The notes under the pieces are model-generated. The model worked only from the letters and a program-made list of their open reading frames with translations, had not been told where the DNA came from and ran no database searches. Shown piece after piece: positions 16,201-25,193 of a DNA stretch of 64,000 nucleotides; within the stretch, counting starts at the first letter, position 1; each line of letters begins with the position of its first letter. The stretch is from a bacterium. Lineage in GTDB: Bacteria > Planctomycetota > Planctomycetia > Pirellulales > Pirellulaceae. Made by a program: the position numbers and the translations under genes. Location: assembly GCA_016124445.1 (NCBI GenBank), contig WGNR01000001.1, positions 186,001 to 250,000 on the forward strand, written 5' to 3'.

Positions 16201-19141
16201 CACCAAAGACACCGAGTACGACAACAGCAGCCGCAACAGCACCGAGAAGACCCGCAAAGGCGACACCGGTATGGCGATGGGCGGAACGTTCGATCCCAAC
16301 CTGGATCAGTACCGGATTCCGCAAGGTTCGCTGTTTATCGAGCTGTATAACCCACGAAACCTGGCGACTAACAACACCTACTTTCCGCCAGAGCTTTATG
16401 ACGCGAATGGGCTTAGGCTGGATCAAAAAACTCCTAGCGGGAATCCGGTTTGGCGGATCGTGATCACGGAATCGGAATTGAACACGAACGCATCGCGCAC
16501 CAACGTCATTGATTCGATCGCCAATCGTCCCGACACCGTCAACTTCCAGCCGCTTGATTCGATCGGAACGACCACCGATGTCGCTGGGTTTGCGATGAAT
16601 GGTTCCAACACGTCGCTGGAAAACTACGACATCGAACGAATCATTTGGTTCATCAATCCAGGTACGGCTCCGACTGACAATCGTGTCTTCTACTATCCCG
16701 GCGCCAGTTCACTTCGGATCCAACCCGATGGTTACACGGTGATTGGTCCAAGGAAGACAACTTATATTGGCTCGAGGCCCTATCAAGGCAGTGGCGGGAA
16801 CCCTGCAGACCAGCGAATCAATGAACCTGCCTCGCAATCGATCATTCTTTCGGGCAACTCGGAAGGGCAGTTCGCCTTCACCGGAACGCTTTCACTTTCC
16901 GGTCTTCGTAAGTCGACCGACAAAGACTTCGTGGTTGTCGCAGCCGATCCGGTCGACAAGAAGTCTGGGCTCGCTTACTCGAACGATCCAGATGGTGCCC
17001 CGGGCAGTGGACTGAGTACTGGCAACATGGTTGGTATCGGACTGAGTGTTTCGGAGCCGATGCGAACCGGCTACTACCCGGAACCAACGCAAATGAATGT
17101 TGCTCCGAATCTGGTTGTGCAGGACCTGTACACCGACGGCTATGTCAATTCGCCGGCAACCATGTTCTGCCCTGATACGCCATTCGACACCGACGCATCG
17201 CTCGGCTTCCCGTTGAGTTTCAGTTCACAGCTTTCGGATACGGGAACGTACCCCGACAAATACAACAAAGCGGCTCCTGAAGTAATCAAGGATTACAAAA
17301 CCGCGATCTTGCAGCGGCTTGCCAATCCGTTGTGTGATTTCAATGCGACGACGAATCCTTACATCAGCGTCGACTCGATGGGTATCGATCTGACCGTCTT
17401 TGATGGCGAGGACAGCTACGCGGTAGCCAGTTCTAACAACTCCTACGGTGGTTCGCCCGCCGAGGCGGACTGGGATCCGGATGAAACCGGCGACCAACAA
17501 GGAAATACATCGAGCCGACAATCAACCGACGTCTACTTCGCCAGCCGCGAACGGGGACGCCGTCAGAATTCCTCGCTGACCGATAACCCCGGGGCAACTG
17601 AATTGGAACTGGGCAATTCGCTCGGAGATCATTTGGGCATGCTCGGCCAATTGCATTCCAACATCGTTGGCAGCACGCTCAACATGATTCCGTGGTTCAA
17701 CCGGACTCCGGCAATTCACGCGTCACCAGTTGACACGACCCTGGTCGCTGGCACAGCCTCCTCGGACGAACATTTCGGCCGCAAGGTGGTGCATTCACTT
17801 GGGTATCTGAACCACTGCTTCGGCAAACCGATCGCCTCGTCTGCTACCGTCAATAGTGCCTACACTTCGAGTCCGCTTCCTATAGAAAGCAACCGATCTG
17901 ACAACCCATATAACTCGACGTCGAACACGACCGTCTACAACAATCCACTGGCGTGGCTGCACTGGCCGAACTCGCCGTTTGTCAGCAAGTACGACTTGAT
18001 GATGGTTCCATCGAGTTCGCCGCAACGACTGTTGTTCGAGTACACCCGCAATCGGACGAAGACCGATGGCAGTTACTTGAGTCCCTATTTCGAGTCAGGC
18101 GTCACCGACGGCGATAGCCTGGACGCGTCCAAGGCACCTTATGGCTACTTGATGAACTTCTTCCATAGTGCCAAGACCAGTTCGCTGACATCTGGTTCGC
18201 CCAACAACGCGAACATGTCGCTGCAGTTGGCTCGCATTCTTGATTTCGTGACGGTTCCGTCGCGATTCAACGGAACCAACAAGTGGTTCAACGTCGCCCA
18301 GTTCAATCCTTCCACGTCGACGGCTAGCACCGATCTGAGAAAGAACAGCACCAGCGGCAAGGTGGACGATGCCCGACTGGGCTATTTATTCCCGTTCAAT
18401 CGCCGATCGGAATTCCGCGAACCCGGCAAGATCAACCTGAACACGATTTCGTCGAAGCTGGTTTACGAGTCGATCTTCCCATCTGTTTTCTGGAACAACT
18501 CGTCGAACGATGCGTTCAACTTCGCCTCGTGGTCCGACTTTGTGAAAGCTCGCGGAAACAAGCTCACCAGTGGCGACGATTCCACGTACCCGTCCCGATT
18601 TGCTCGCCCATTCCGGCCAGCGGCCGCAGCCGAAATGATGCCTGACATCGGCACGACTTCCTCTTCGGATAAGCGGCTGCAACTTGCCCCCTCCGAAGCA
18701 GGCATTCTACGGTCGATCGAACCAGAAAACACGTCGAACAAGCGTCCGCTGTTTGACCTAACGCTTTCTGGAAACCCCGATATCAACGGCACGTCGTTTA
18801 ACGCGACGACAAATCGATCGATGCTGCACTACCGCACTGACGACAACCCTGTACTCCGCTACCAGGCCTATCAGCGTCTGGACAACATGGCGGGCTTCCA
18901 GTCGAACGTATATGCCGTGTGGATTACCGTCGGCTACTTTGAGCTGGAGCAGTCGCCAACCGGCGTCGACTCGACCCATCCAGATGGTTGGCGATTGGGG
19001 GTCGAAAAGGGTGCCTATACCGGCGAGATCGAACGGCACCGGGGCTTCTATATCATCGACCGCTCGATCCCGGTTGGTTACCTGCCGGGCGAAGACCTGA
19101 ACGTCGAAAACACCATCATGCTCCGGCGATTCATCGAGTAA
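13220..19141 (+). CDS. Giant GspK-like pseudopilus tip protein
   Basis: A 1973-residue protein. A basic N-terminus (MKRIESILKPRQPRRG) precedes ALLLVVLSILVLFALVGLTFVVSAAAF, a type III-like signal lacking Glu at +5, as in GspK, which lacks that residue. Ordinary GspK is about 300-350 residues, so this is roughly six times larger. The remainder is extracytoplasmic, Asn/Ser/Thr/Asp-rich and repeatedly Tyr/Phe-containing. DNDLDGIPDSIWVDLG near residue 420 and DGVDNDGNSYTDD near 807 resemble calcium loops. A segment near 1735 (EPGKINLNTISSKLVYESIF) resembles the helix-hairpin GspK motif 'pgkiNlNta', which supports the assignment. ATG 13220 is preceded only by a distant GAGG. It ends the pseudopilin operon and is followed by a terminator. 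Confidence 0.82.
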   Translation: MKRIESILKPRQPRRGALLLVVLSILVLFALVGLTFVVSAAAFKGGMQANLNRDNTVDDASHELDFALGQVVRGPRKGTRSVLQDQDLLGDMWGDQSVSVVQLSSGDITIARPQTGGGTSITQFWEISLAANSMPSGLFRIEEYYTGSILTFTSGEAKGQSHRILHYRLVYDESASPATFAGVKFVIDQDPVVVQEYVMDLNNDLKYQPNSGDGFVVNDPPFNGTGRGFDPTQNTSGSPATKRTLNLRDNSYQDPIALAPNIRAVLPLGMVNSNSQTVSVNAGGLDEPYDAPDYQNPFLAYIPNGTTSGSGSPTSDILPSFHRQDLLKWWVSYLAKVDTDFAALTSAQQRALFRNPNTDTSSWMATITPSMLTHIKNIRRKTIFRPLIEDHPNFNGGNPNFDPFAENLNCAWDIDNDLDGIPDSIWVDLGFPIKTDRQGRRSKPLAAILVKDLDSLINLNAHGYYTQLKAFEDGSLLSGTPTAGAATTLLPAGSGQFHGLYSPSWNQTGTPMPMQLPLGSGYGPAEVSLLSLFPTNEAFNLIDYRYRPLPGLPQSNPGTPGISATDDPRSKMDEMGLANYFNTSINNRFATPPDRLGLGRAYFDYAGRMRFQPRIDGTTLTSQGVPGTIGQTIDSPYEFDPLHRYRYDMPYTYQELERILRYEEYDSSLVFENPDRLLNLASSAFSSPAKRRLVTTASFQVPTANRVDIPYDLRNEGIVGSNDNRFFYDDITNQATVRSASSRRPAPTLVTLLQNRLLKENSTWASMATAQKNILLKEKMCQLLPPEIMRGEAFDLNRFLEAPADGVDNDGNSYTDDVFELQSYAQMMFQNSLTTSNYVTPNGGFLNWVSGTSGPGANAPNFGTPSFSNPVSYSASRQLMARYLYVMALLMMEDQYIVPAVDSSLTAPLPEKLAKRRIAQWAINVVDYRDKDAVMTPFEYDLNPFKVDTGTNNDPWNVDGNLTTGTSDTWRGLVWGAEAPELLLTETLAFHDRRTKDTEYDNSSRNSTEKTRKGDTGMAMGGTFDPNLDQYRIPQGSLFIELYNPRNLATNNTYFPPELYDANGLRLDQKTPSGNPVWRIVITESELNTNASRTNVIDSIANRPDTVNFQPLDSIGTTTDVAGFAMNGSNTSLENYDIERIIWFINPGTAPTDNRVFYYPGASSLRIQPDGYTVIGPRKTTYIGSRPYQGSGGNPADQRINEPASQSIILSGNSEGQFAFTGTLSLSGLRKSTDKDFVVVAADPVDKKSGLAYSNDPDGAPGSGLSTGNMVGIGLSVSEPMRTGYYPEPTQMNVAPNLVVQDLYTDGYVNSPATMFCPDTPFDTDASLGFPLSFSSQLSDTGTYPDKYNKAAPEVIKDYKTAILQRLANPLCDFNATTNPYISVDSMGIDLTVFDGEDSYAVASSNNSYGGSPAEADWDPDETGDQQGNTSSRQSTDVYFASRERGRRQNSSLTDNPGATELELGNSLGDHLGMLGQLHSNIVGSTLNMIPWFNRTPAIHASPVDTTLVAGTASSDEHFGRKVVHSLGYLNHCFGKPIASSATVNSAYTSSPLPIESNRSDNPYNSTSNTTVYNNPLAWLHWPNSPFVSKYDLMMVPSSSPQRLLFEYTRNRTKTDGSYLSPYFESGVTDGDSLDASKAPYGYLMNFFHSAKTSSLTSGSPNNANMSLQLARILDFVTVPSRFNGTNKWFNVAQFNPSTSTASTDLRKNSTSGKVDDARLGYLFPFNRRSEFREPGKINLNTISSKLVYESIFPSVFWNNSSNDAFNFASWSDFVKARGNKLTSGDDSTYPSRFARPFRPAAAAEMMPDIGTTSSSDKRLQLAPSEAGILRSIEPENTSNKRPLFDLTLSGNPDINGTSFNATTNRSMLHYRTDDNPVLRYQAYQRLDNMAGFQSNVYAVWITVGYFELEQSPTGVDSTHPDGWRLGVEKGAYTGEIERHRGFYIIDRSIPVGYLPGEDLNVENTIMLRRFIE

Positions 19142-19174
19142 ATGCCGGAAGTCTGGGCAACGTTAACCACGCGG

Positions 19175-19206
19175 GGCGGCGAGTCATGACGACTAGCCGC
19201 CTTTTT
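19175..19206 (+). terminator. Rho-independent terminator after the pseudopilin operon
   Basis: GGCGGC (19175-19180) pairs with GCCGCC (19196-19201), extended after one mismatch by AGTC/GACT, followed by five T at 19202-19206. It lies 34 bp after the giant gspK-like stop. Confidence 0.8.
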
Positions 19207-19295
19207 CATTTCGGGTAAAATCACCTGTTTGCCCAGGACACCTCCACGTTCAATGTGCCTGGTTACGAATCTTTTGCCAAAGCAAGCGAGAGTTC

Positions 19296-20387
19296 ATGGA
19301 AGCCGGAATTGTCGGGCTGCCGAATGTCGGCAAATCGACCTTGTTCAATGCGCTAACCGCCGCTGGTATTGCCAGCGAGAATTACCCCTTTTGCACGATC
19401 GAGCCGAACGTGGGGATCGTTTCGGTGCCGGACCCGCGGTTGGAAGTAATCCAAAGCTACATCAAGACTCAGAAGGTCATTCCCGCCATTCTGCGGCTGG
19501 TCGATATCGCCGGTATTGTCCGCGGGGCTTCGGAAGGGGAAGGCCTGGGCAACAAGTTTCTGTCGCACATTCGCGAAGTCGACGCCATCATTCACGTCGT
19601 CCGCTGTTTTGAAGAACCCAACGTGGTTCACGTCGACGGCAGCGTCGATCCGATTCGTGATATCGAAACGATCGATACCGAGCTGATGCTTGCCGACCTG
19701 CAAACGGTTGAATCCGCAAGGGATAAAGCGGCCCGAACGGCCCGCTCAGGCGACAAAGATGCCAAGACCAAGGTCGAGATTCTGAATCAATGCCACGCCC
19801 TGCTGGCCGAAGGCAAGCCGCTACGTGCGGCCGAATGGCACGACCCCGAAATGTTTAACATCGTGCGTAACTACGGACTGTTGACCGCCAAAAGCGTGCT
19901 ATACCTGGCCAATGTCGACGAAGACAACCTGACCGGGGAAGGCGAAGTGGTCGATCGAGTTCGTGCTCGGGCCGCGGAAGAAGGGGGCGAAGTGGTGCCG
20001 GTGTGTGCCAAAATCGAGTCGGAACTGATCGAACTCGACGACGAAGACCGCCGCGAAATGCTCGAAAGCGTTGGGCTCGAAGAACCGGCGTTGGCCGTTG
20101 TGGCCCGCGCCGCCTACAAATTGCTTGGCCTGCAAAGCTACTTTACGGCCGGCGAGAAAGAAGTTCGTGCCTGGACAATCCCGGTCGGAGCCACCGCGCC
20201 GCAAGGTGCCGGCGTAATCCATTCCGACTTCGAGCGCGGCTTCATTCGGGCCGAAGTTTATTCTTTGGCCGACTTGGAAGAATACAAGAGCGAGAAGGCG
20301 ATTCGCGAAGCAGGCAAACTTCGGGTCGAAGGCAAGAGCTACGTCATGCACGACGGAGACATCTGCCACTTCCTCTTCAATGTTTGA
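19296..20387 (+). CDS. ychF: Redox-regulated ATPase YchF (Obg family)
   Basis: Universally conserved ribosome-associated P-loop ATPase of the TRAFAC/Obg class. The 363 residues match the family exactly. Walker [10 protein letters not shown] lies at residues 6-14, the G3 motif DIAGIVRGA near 70, and the G4 motif appears as NVDED rather than NKxD, the change that gives YchF ATP over GTP preference. The C-terminal TGS domain includes [13 protein letters not shown] and ends with [11 protein letters not shown]. The start is ATG 19296, with GCGAGAG upstream. It is transcribed alone, between the pilus-locus terminator and the convergent transglutaminase operon, which ends 47 bp away. Confidence 0.97.
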   Translation: MEAGIVGLPNVGKSTLFNALTAAGIASENYPFCTIEPNVGIVSVPDPRLEVIQSYIKTQKVIPAILRLVDIAGIVRGASEGEGLGNKFLSHIREVDAIIHVVRCFEEPNVVHVDGSVDPIRDIETIDTELMLADLQTVESARDKAARTARSGDKDAKTKVEILNQCHALLAEGKPLRAAEWHDPEMFNIVRNYGLLTAKSVLYLANVDEDNLTGEGEVVDRVRARAAEEGGEVVPVCAKIESELIELDDEDRREMLESVGLEEPALAVVARAAYKLLGLQSYFTAGEKEVRAWTIPVGATAPQGAGVIHSDFERGFIRAEVYSLADLEEYKSEKAIREAGKLRVEGKSYVMHDGDICHFLFNV

Positions 20388-20433
20388 TCGCCGCCGACGT
20401 TGAATGATCGCGGCCGCTTGACCCGCTATCTCT

Positions 20434-22935
20434 TTAGCGGGCCGGGGCCGGGCGTTTTGTTCCCTGCAAGGCGACTGTCTGCTGCTCGATCTTGTAGAGG
20501 TACTGCGCGATCGATTCCTCTTGCTCTGGGGCCAGGGTCCGGCCACCGAATCGCACCAGGTAATACCAGTTCGCCAGTTCGATCAAAGCAGGCAGCATGT
20601 CGCTGGCAATATTTCGCTCGCGGCAATCGGAAACAACCTCTTGAACGAACTCATGAGGCGTCTGCGAATCTTTCCGCCGCCAGCCTGCTTTGGCAAGCAG
20701 GTTTTCCGCTTTGAAATAGAACCCTGCGCGTAGGGAACGATCCGGGAAGAACTTCCCGAACAGGTACTTGATCGTCGGTAAGCAGCGGAGAAACAGCACG
20801 CGACAGAATTCAACGAGCACCACGATCATCAGCAAGACAAGCAGACCGAAGATGGTGAGAATTCCGTTGGACCACTCTTCACTCAGGTGAATCCCCATGC
20901 TCGCCAAGGTTTCGCGGAAGAACTTGACCCATTGGTCTCGGCTGACCCAGCCCTCGAATGGGCGAATCAGATTGTCGGTCAGCGGCTTGTAGATTTCCTT
21001 TTCCTGCCGTTCGCTCGTCATACCGACGACATTATCACGCCACCACAATTCAAAGTAGTCGAACCAATCGAGGAATCGATCGGCAATCGTGCCGGTTTCT
21101 TTCCGGTTCGGCGAGGGACGCGACGCGGGAGTGGGATCCAATCGCATCCAGGCACCAAAAGGGTACTCTTTCGGATTCACGCCAGCAGGCAACTCGTCCG
21201 GTCCCAGGAAACACTCGACCCAGGCATGTGCATGCTTCTGTTTGACGGCGTAGTATTTGCCGACCGAGTTGTATTCGCCTCCCTTGTAACCAACGACAAT
21301 CCGGGCCGGGATGTTTTGAGTTCTCAGCATGATCGCCAGCGCACTGGCAAAGTACTCGCAGTGGCCGGTTCGATGGTTCACGACGAAATCTTCGATAGGA
21401 TCAAGCTCTTCTTTCTTTAGATGGGCCGGGATCCGCAGAGCGTAGGTGTAGTGACCGTCGCTTTGAAAGTGCCGCTCCATGCGACGGGCGATCTTCTCAG
21501 GCGTAACCTTTTCGTTACCCCCCAGAGGCACATTTGCCGCCAATTCGTTGGCAATTTTCGTCAAACCACGAAAGAGCATATTGTCGGCCCATTCGTTTAC
21601 CGACGGAATCTTGACGAGTTCCTCGTGCAAGTATCGATCGTAGTCGCGATCGTTGAGCTTATGCCGATTGGGAATCAGACCATCGTCAGCACCAAACGGG
21701 TTCCAGGGTACCAATAGCTCGTATTGGTCAGGCTGACGGGCGTTCTCCTGGGGATCGGCCTCCATCGAGAGGATTCCCAACGTCTGATTGTCGACAAAAT
21801 TGTCAGGCGTCTCTGCCGATTTGTACGCAGGATACATGCTGAACAGCATGACCCCTTCGTTGGTATTGTCGAATCGAAGCATCTGGTTGGTGGCAACGAC
21901 CTGCCGCGCCAGCTTGGCGTTTTTGCGAGGCGGCTTGATTTCGCTGACGCGATATCGATTCAGATTCCCAACAATCCAGGTCTTACTTTCCGCGAAATAG
22001 GTACTCAGTGACGTGCCGCGAAAAAATGGTTCGTATTCGGTCTCGATCAGTTGCTCTTTCTCTGGGTCTCCACCTTCTCGGTAGTTAAACAAGCGAACCC
22101 GCATCACGAATTGATCGCTCTTGAGGATCTTCTCCATCTCGTGCAGAGTGATTTGATCCTTGAAACCAGTGGTTGTGTTGCCTCCGCCATTAAAGCCTGG
22201 ACCAAAGTTACCGCCTTGGAAACGCGGCAGGCAGTAGAACAGCACCACCGTACAGACCAGCGTGAAGGCCCCTAGCTTCAGCACTTGGATGAACATCCTG
22301 CCGCTGGTAAACACGGCAGCCAAATTGCCGGGCAACTGACCTGAGAGCGAGATGGCCGGCAACGAGACCTGAGTGGACTCGTTCGTTTCGGCGCGTCTCG
22401 TGAAACTGAATGTAAAGACTGGCCGGTTCTCGACCGCATCGTGAGCAGCTCTCAAATCCGCGTCGACACGCAACGTCTCGCGGTAAACAAAGAACAAGCA
22501 GAGGGTCGTTGATGCCACGATCATGTACGGAATGAGCAACACCCCAAACATGACGCCAAAGTCGAGAGCCGCCGAGACGACGACCTGCAGCAAACTCAAG
22601 ACAGCCAGGTGCCAATACACGCGGGTCGACTTGGGTTGAAATAGCAACACAACCTGCAGGTAGATCAGCAGCTTGGCGATCGAAATCAGTTTCGATGAAG
22701 CTGGGTCCCAGAAATCGAAGAACGAAAACACCACCGCGATCAAGGCAGCAAAGTTCGCCAGGTTTCGATTGAGCTTGATCCAACCTTTGATATCGGTCAC
22801 GTAAATCGAAAGAAACGCTCCCAGCGTCGCCAACATCGGAAGCGTCGAACTGCTACCTTGGCCGAGGGCCAAAAACATGGAACCAAGCGCTGCCAGCAAG
22901 GCAACGCTGACCTGGAGAAGTCGTTCTACTTTCAC
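20434..22935 (-). CDS. Membrane transglutaminase-like protein (TgpA/DUF3488 family)
   Basis: An 833-residue inner-membrane protein. Several transmembrane helices occupy residues 1-170 and another lies near 240-260. A periplasmic transglutaminase-core domain carries the full triad: Cys in TGHCEYF near 525, His in HAHAWVE near 567, and Asp in RLDPTP. A further transmembrane helix (ILTIFGLLVLLMIVVLVEF) follows near 690, then a cytoplasmic C-terminal tail of DUF4129 type. It starts with GTG at 22935, overlapping the stop of the DUF58 gene by 4 nt. The MoxR - DUF58 - TgpA arrangement is a widespread bacterial cluster. TgpA of Pseudomonas is essential and active in the periplasm; the substrate here is unknown. 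Confidence 0.9.
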   Translation of the reverse strand: MKVERLLQVSVALLAALGSMFLALGQGSSSTLPMLATLGAFLSIYVTDIKGWIKLNRNLANFAALIAVVFSFFDFWDPASSKLISIAKLLIYLQVVLLFQPKSTRVYWHLAVLSLLQVVVSAALDFGVMFGVLLIPYMIVASTTLCLFFVYRETLRVDADLRAAHDAVENRPVFTFSFTRRAETNESTQVSLPAISLSGQLPGNLAAVFTSGRMFIQVLKLGAFTLVCTVVLFYCLPRFQGGNFGPGFNGGGNTTTGFKDQITLHEMEKILKSDQFVMRVRLFNYREGGDPEKEQLIETEYEPFFRGTSLSTYFAESKTWIVGNLNRYRVSEIKPPRKNAKLARQVVATNQMLRFDNTNEGVMLFSMYPAYKSAETPDNFVDNQTLGILSMEADPQENARQPDQYELLVPWNPFGADDGLIPNRHKLNDRDYDRYLHEELVKIPSVNEWADNMLFRGLTKIANELAANVPLGGNEKVTPEKIARRMERHFQSDGHYTYALRIPAHLKKEELDPIEDFVVNHRTGHCEYFASALAIMLRTQNIPARIVVGYKGGEYNSVGKYYAVKQKHAHAWVECFLGPDELPAGVNPKEYPFGAWMRLDPTPASRPSPNRKETGTIADRFLDWFDYFELWWRDNVVGMTSERQEKEIYKPLTDNLIRPFEGWVSRDQWVKFFRETLASMGIHLSEEWSNGILTIFGLLVLLMIVVLVEFCRVLFLRCLPTIKYLFGKFFPDRSLRAGFYFKAENLLAKAGWRRKDSQTPHEFVQEVVSDCRERNIASDMLPALIELANWYYLVRFGGRTLAPEQEESIAQYLYKIEQQTVALQGTKRPAPAR

Positions 22936-24158
22936 GACGCGCCCTCCGTAGTTTTGGCTCGCTGCTTGTCAGGCAGATGGAAGAACATTTCATCCTCGCC
23001 GCGGCCGATCGAAACAGTCTTTACCCGGCCAAGCTCACTCCGCAATTTGGCATCGTTCCATACTGGAGCGAAAACTTCGGTATCGGAAAGGTCAATTCCG
23101 CGGGCGGTCAGCAACAGAATTCGTGACCCCGGACGCGATGTCCTCAGACAGTCGGCCATCGTTTCGCCGATTTCATGATCGTCGGTCGGCACCAATACGG
23201 CCAGATCGTGCATCGCTTGAACCACATACGCCTGAGACACATTGCCGACAATGCTCTGGCGATCTTCCCCGCAACATACCAGTTGCAATTGGCAACCACC
23301 AACGGCGGCCAGTTCCTGAACGGCGGTAGCCGCCATGCTGATGACGCGTTCGGCTCGATCGATATCTTCTTGAGAATGTTTCTTGGGAAGCCACGCGTCG
23401 ACCACCAAGACAAAGTCTTGCTGATTCTGCTTCTCAAACTGACGGACGACCAACTCGCCCCGTTTGGCGGTGCTACGCCAGTGAATCCACTGCTTTGGGT
23501 CACCGGTTCGCCATTCGCGAAGGCCGTAAAAGTCTCCCTCCAGAAGTCCATGCTGTCGACGCGATGATGCAAAGCCCGACTTGTCTTGCTGGATCAGACG
23601 CCTCCAGGCCGGTGTCATCATTCCTAACCGGGGCATCACGACGATCGTCGACACCAGCGTGTCGGTTCGCCGACTGCGAACAAGTCCAAGCGGAAATGCC
23701 GTGGTGGCCGAAAGCGGCCCGAGCTGGTACTTGCCCCGTTTACGAATGACCGCCTTGTAAGAAATGACCGCCTCGTCCCGGTTACCAATCTTGGCAAAAA
23801 AGACTTCGACCACCTGGGCCGGCTCGGGGTCGAATCCTTCGACCTGCACGATTTGATCCTGGATCACGACCGCATAGGTCGCGTGTCGCGATTGATTCTC
23901 GGCCGTTAGCTCGACGAAGAAGTTTTCATCGCATGAAAGCAGCGAAGGAACGCGACGGCTGAACTTCAAGTTTCGCAAGCTGCGGGTCACCACCCACAAG
24001 CTGAACAACAGCGGCCCAAGCAGCATGCAGGCCAGTAACATCAATGGCTGGCTGTCTCGTCGGACAATCGCGCCTGCCATAATGAAGATTGCCACGACGA
24101 AATAGTAGACGCCCTCTTGAGGAATGGAGACGCCGCGAAATCGGAACCAAGAGAACAC
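22932..24158 (-). CDS. DUF58 domain protein
   Basis: A 408-residue protein with two N-terminal transmembrane helices (about residues 15-60) and a C-terminal DUF58 domain. The signature is visible as DFYGLREWRTGDPKQWIHWR followed by STAKRGELVVRQFE near residues 200-235, then a VWA-like fold with FVLVVDAWLP. The start is GTG at 24158, with AGGAGG 11 nt upstream; no ATG is better placed. The stop overlaps the GTG of the transglutaminase gene. DUF58 proteins usually act with a MoxR AAA+ ATPase as a VWA-type partner, and the moxR gene lies 93 bp upstream in the same direction. The biochemical role is unknown in most bacteria. Confidence 0.92.
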   Translation of the reverse strand: MFSWFRFRGVSIPQEGVYYFVVAIFIMAGAIVRRDSQPLMLLACMLLGPLLFSLWVVTRSLRNLKFSRRVPSLLSCDENFFVELTAENQSRHATYAVVIQDQIVQVEGFDPEPAQVVEVFFAKIGNRDEAVISYKAVIRKRGKYQLGPLSATTAFPLGLVRSRRTDTLVSTIVVMPRLGMMTPAWRRLIQQDKSGFASSRRQHGLLEGDFYGLREWRTGDPKQWIHWRSTAKRGELVVRQFEKQNQQDFVLVVDAWLPKKHSQEDIDRAERVISMAATAVQELAAVGGCQLQLVCCGEDRQSIVGNVSQAYVVQAMHDLAVLVPTDDHEIGETMADCLRTSRPGSRILLLTARGIDLSDTEVFAPVWNDAKLRSELGRVKTVSIGRGEDEMFFHLPDKQRAKTTEGAS

Positions 24159-24251
24159 GTTCGGTCAGGCCTCCTGACTTAGCCCAGCGATCTGGCTTCC
24201 GAGAGATCCACCTGCAAAATGATCTCTGGAAAAATAATTGCAAGGGTTCCT

Positions 24252-25193
24252 CTAAACGGGAACGGTAATATCTTCGACGATCCTCGCCACCATCGATTCG
24301 ACGGTTTCGCGCTGTCCGGCGTGCAAAAATCCCTTGGGGATCACACGGTGGGCCAGGACCGAAACGGCCAGGTTCTTTACGTCGTCCGGCACGACAAAAT
24401 CGCGGCCCTCCAACAGGGCATTGCTCTGAGATGCGCGAAACAGGCTCAACCCTGCTCGCGTGCTCGCTCCGACCTGTAGGTCATCGCTATTACGAGTTCC
24501 ATCGATGATATCCAGCAGATATTCACTGATCGGTTCGCTCACTTCAATTTTCCGGACCGAATCCTGGAGCTGGGCAATCTGCTCGCAGGTTACCACCGGC
24601 GACAAATCCTCGACCGGTTCACCAATTCGATGCGATTCCAGAATGGTCCGCTCGGCCGCGCGATCGGGATAGCCCATCGAGATTCGCATCAGGAATCGAT
24701 CGAGCTGGCTTTCGGGAAGCGGATAGGTACCCTCAAACTCGAACGGGTTTTGAGTCGCAATCACCATGAAGGGACGCGGTAGATTATGCGTCTCGCCATC
24801 GACCGATACTTGGCGATCGCTCATCGCTTCGAGAAGCGCACTTTGCGTTCGAGGTGAAGACCGATTGATCTCGTCGGCAATCACAACGTTCGAGAAGATC
24901 GGTCCCGAGTGGTAAACAAACTCGTTGGTCTTCGAGTTAAAGATATTCGAGCCAACAATGTCGCTGGGCAACAGGTCCGGGGTGAACTGTAGACGACAAA
25001 AATCGCCGGAAAGGCTGCGTGCCAACGCTTTGCCAACCAGCGTCTTACCTACCCCGGGAACGTCTTCGAGCAAAATATGCTCGCCGGCTAGAAGCGCGAT
25101 GAGGCACTTCCTGACGACCTCCGGCTTCCCAACCACTACTTCATTGATATTCGATTCCAACTCGGATACGAGACTTAAGAGCTCGGCTGGCAT
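24252..25193 (-). CDS. MoxR-family AAA+ ATPase
   Basis: A 313-residue AAA+ ATPase with the MoxR layout: Walker A (LLEDVPGVGKT) near residues 41-51, Walker B with the ADEINRSSPRTQSALLEAM signature near 105-125, sensor 1 IATQNPFE near 145, and a C-terminal lid ending with HRVIPKGF. MoxR proteins act as chaperone-like ATPases with VWA or DUF58 partners, here encoded directly downstream. It starts at ATG 25193. It is the first gene of a three-gene minus-strand operon (moxR - DUF58 - transglutaminase). The adjacent upstream gap of 525 bp probably holds the operon promoter. Confidence 0.95.
   Translation of the reverse strand: MPAELLSLVSELESNINEVVVGKPEVVRKCLIALLAGEHILLEDVPGVGKTLVGKALARSLSGDFCRLQFTPDLLPSDIVGSNIFNSKTNEFVYHSGPIFSNVVIADEINRSSPRTQSALLEAMSDRQVSVDGETHNLPRPFMVIATQNPFEFEGTYPLPESQLDRFLMRISMGYPDRAAERTILESHRIGEPVEDLSPVVTCEQIAQLQDSVRKIEVSEPISEYLLDIIDGTRNSDDLQVGASTRAGLSLFRASQSNALLEGRDFVVPDDVKNLAVSVLAHRVIPKGFLHAGQRETVESMVARIVEDITVPV

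Noticed and set aside
13220-19141. Fusion of several genes into the giant GspK-like frame by error
   Set aside because: Only one signal segment exists, the frame is uninterrupted for 5.9 kb, and no internal SD-start pairs with export signals are seen. A GspK-like motif near the end supports one protein.
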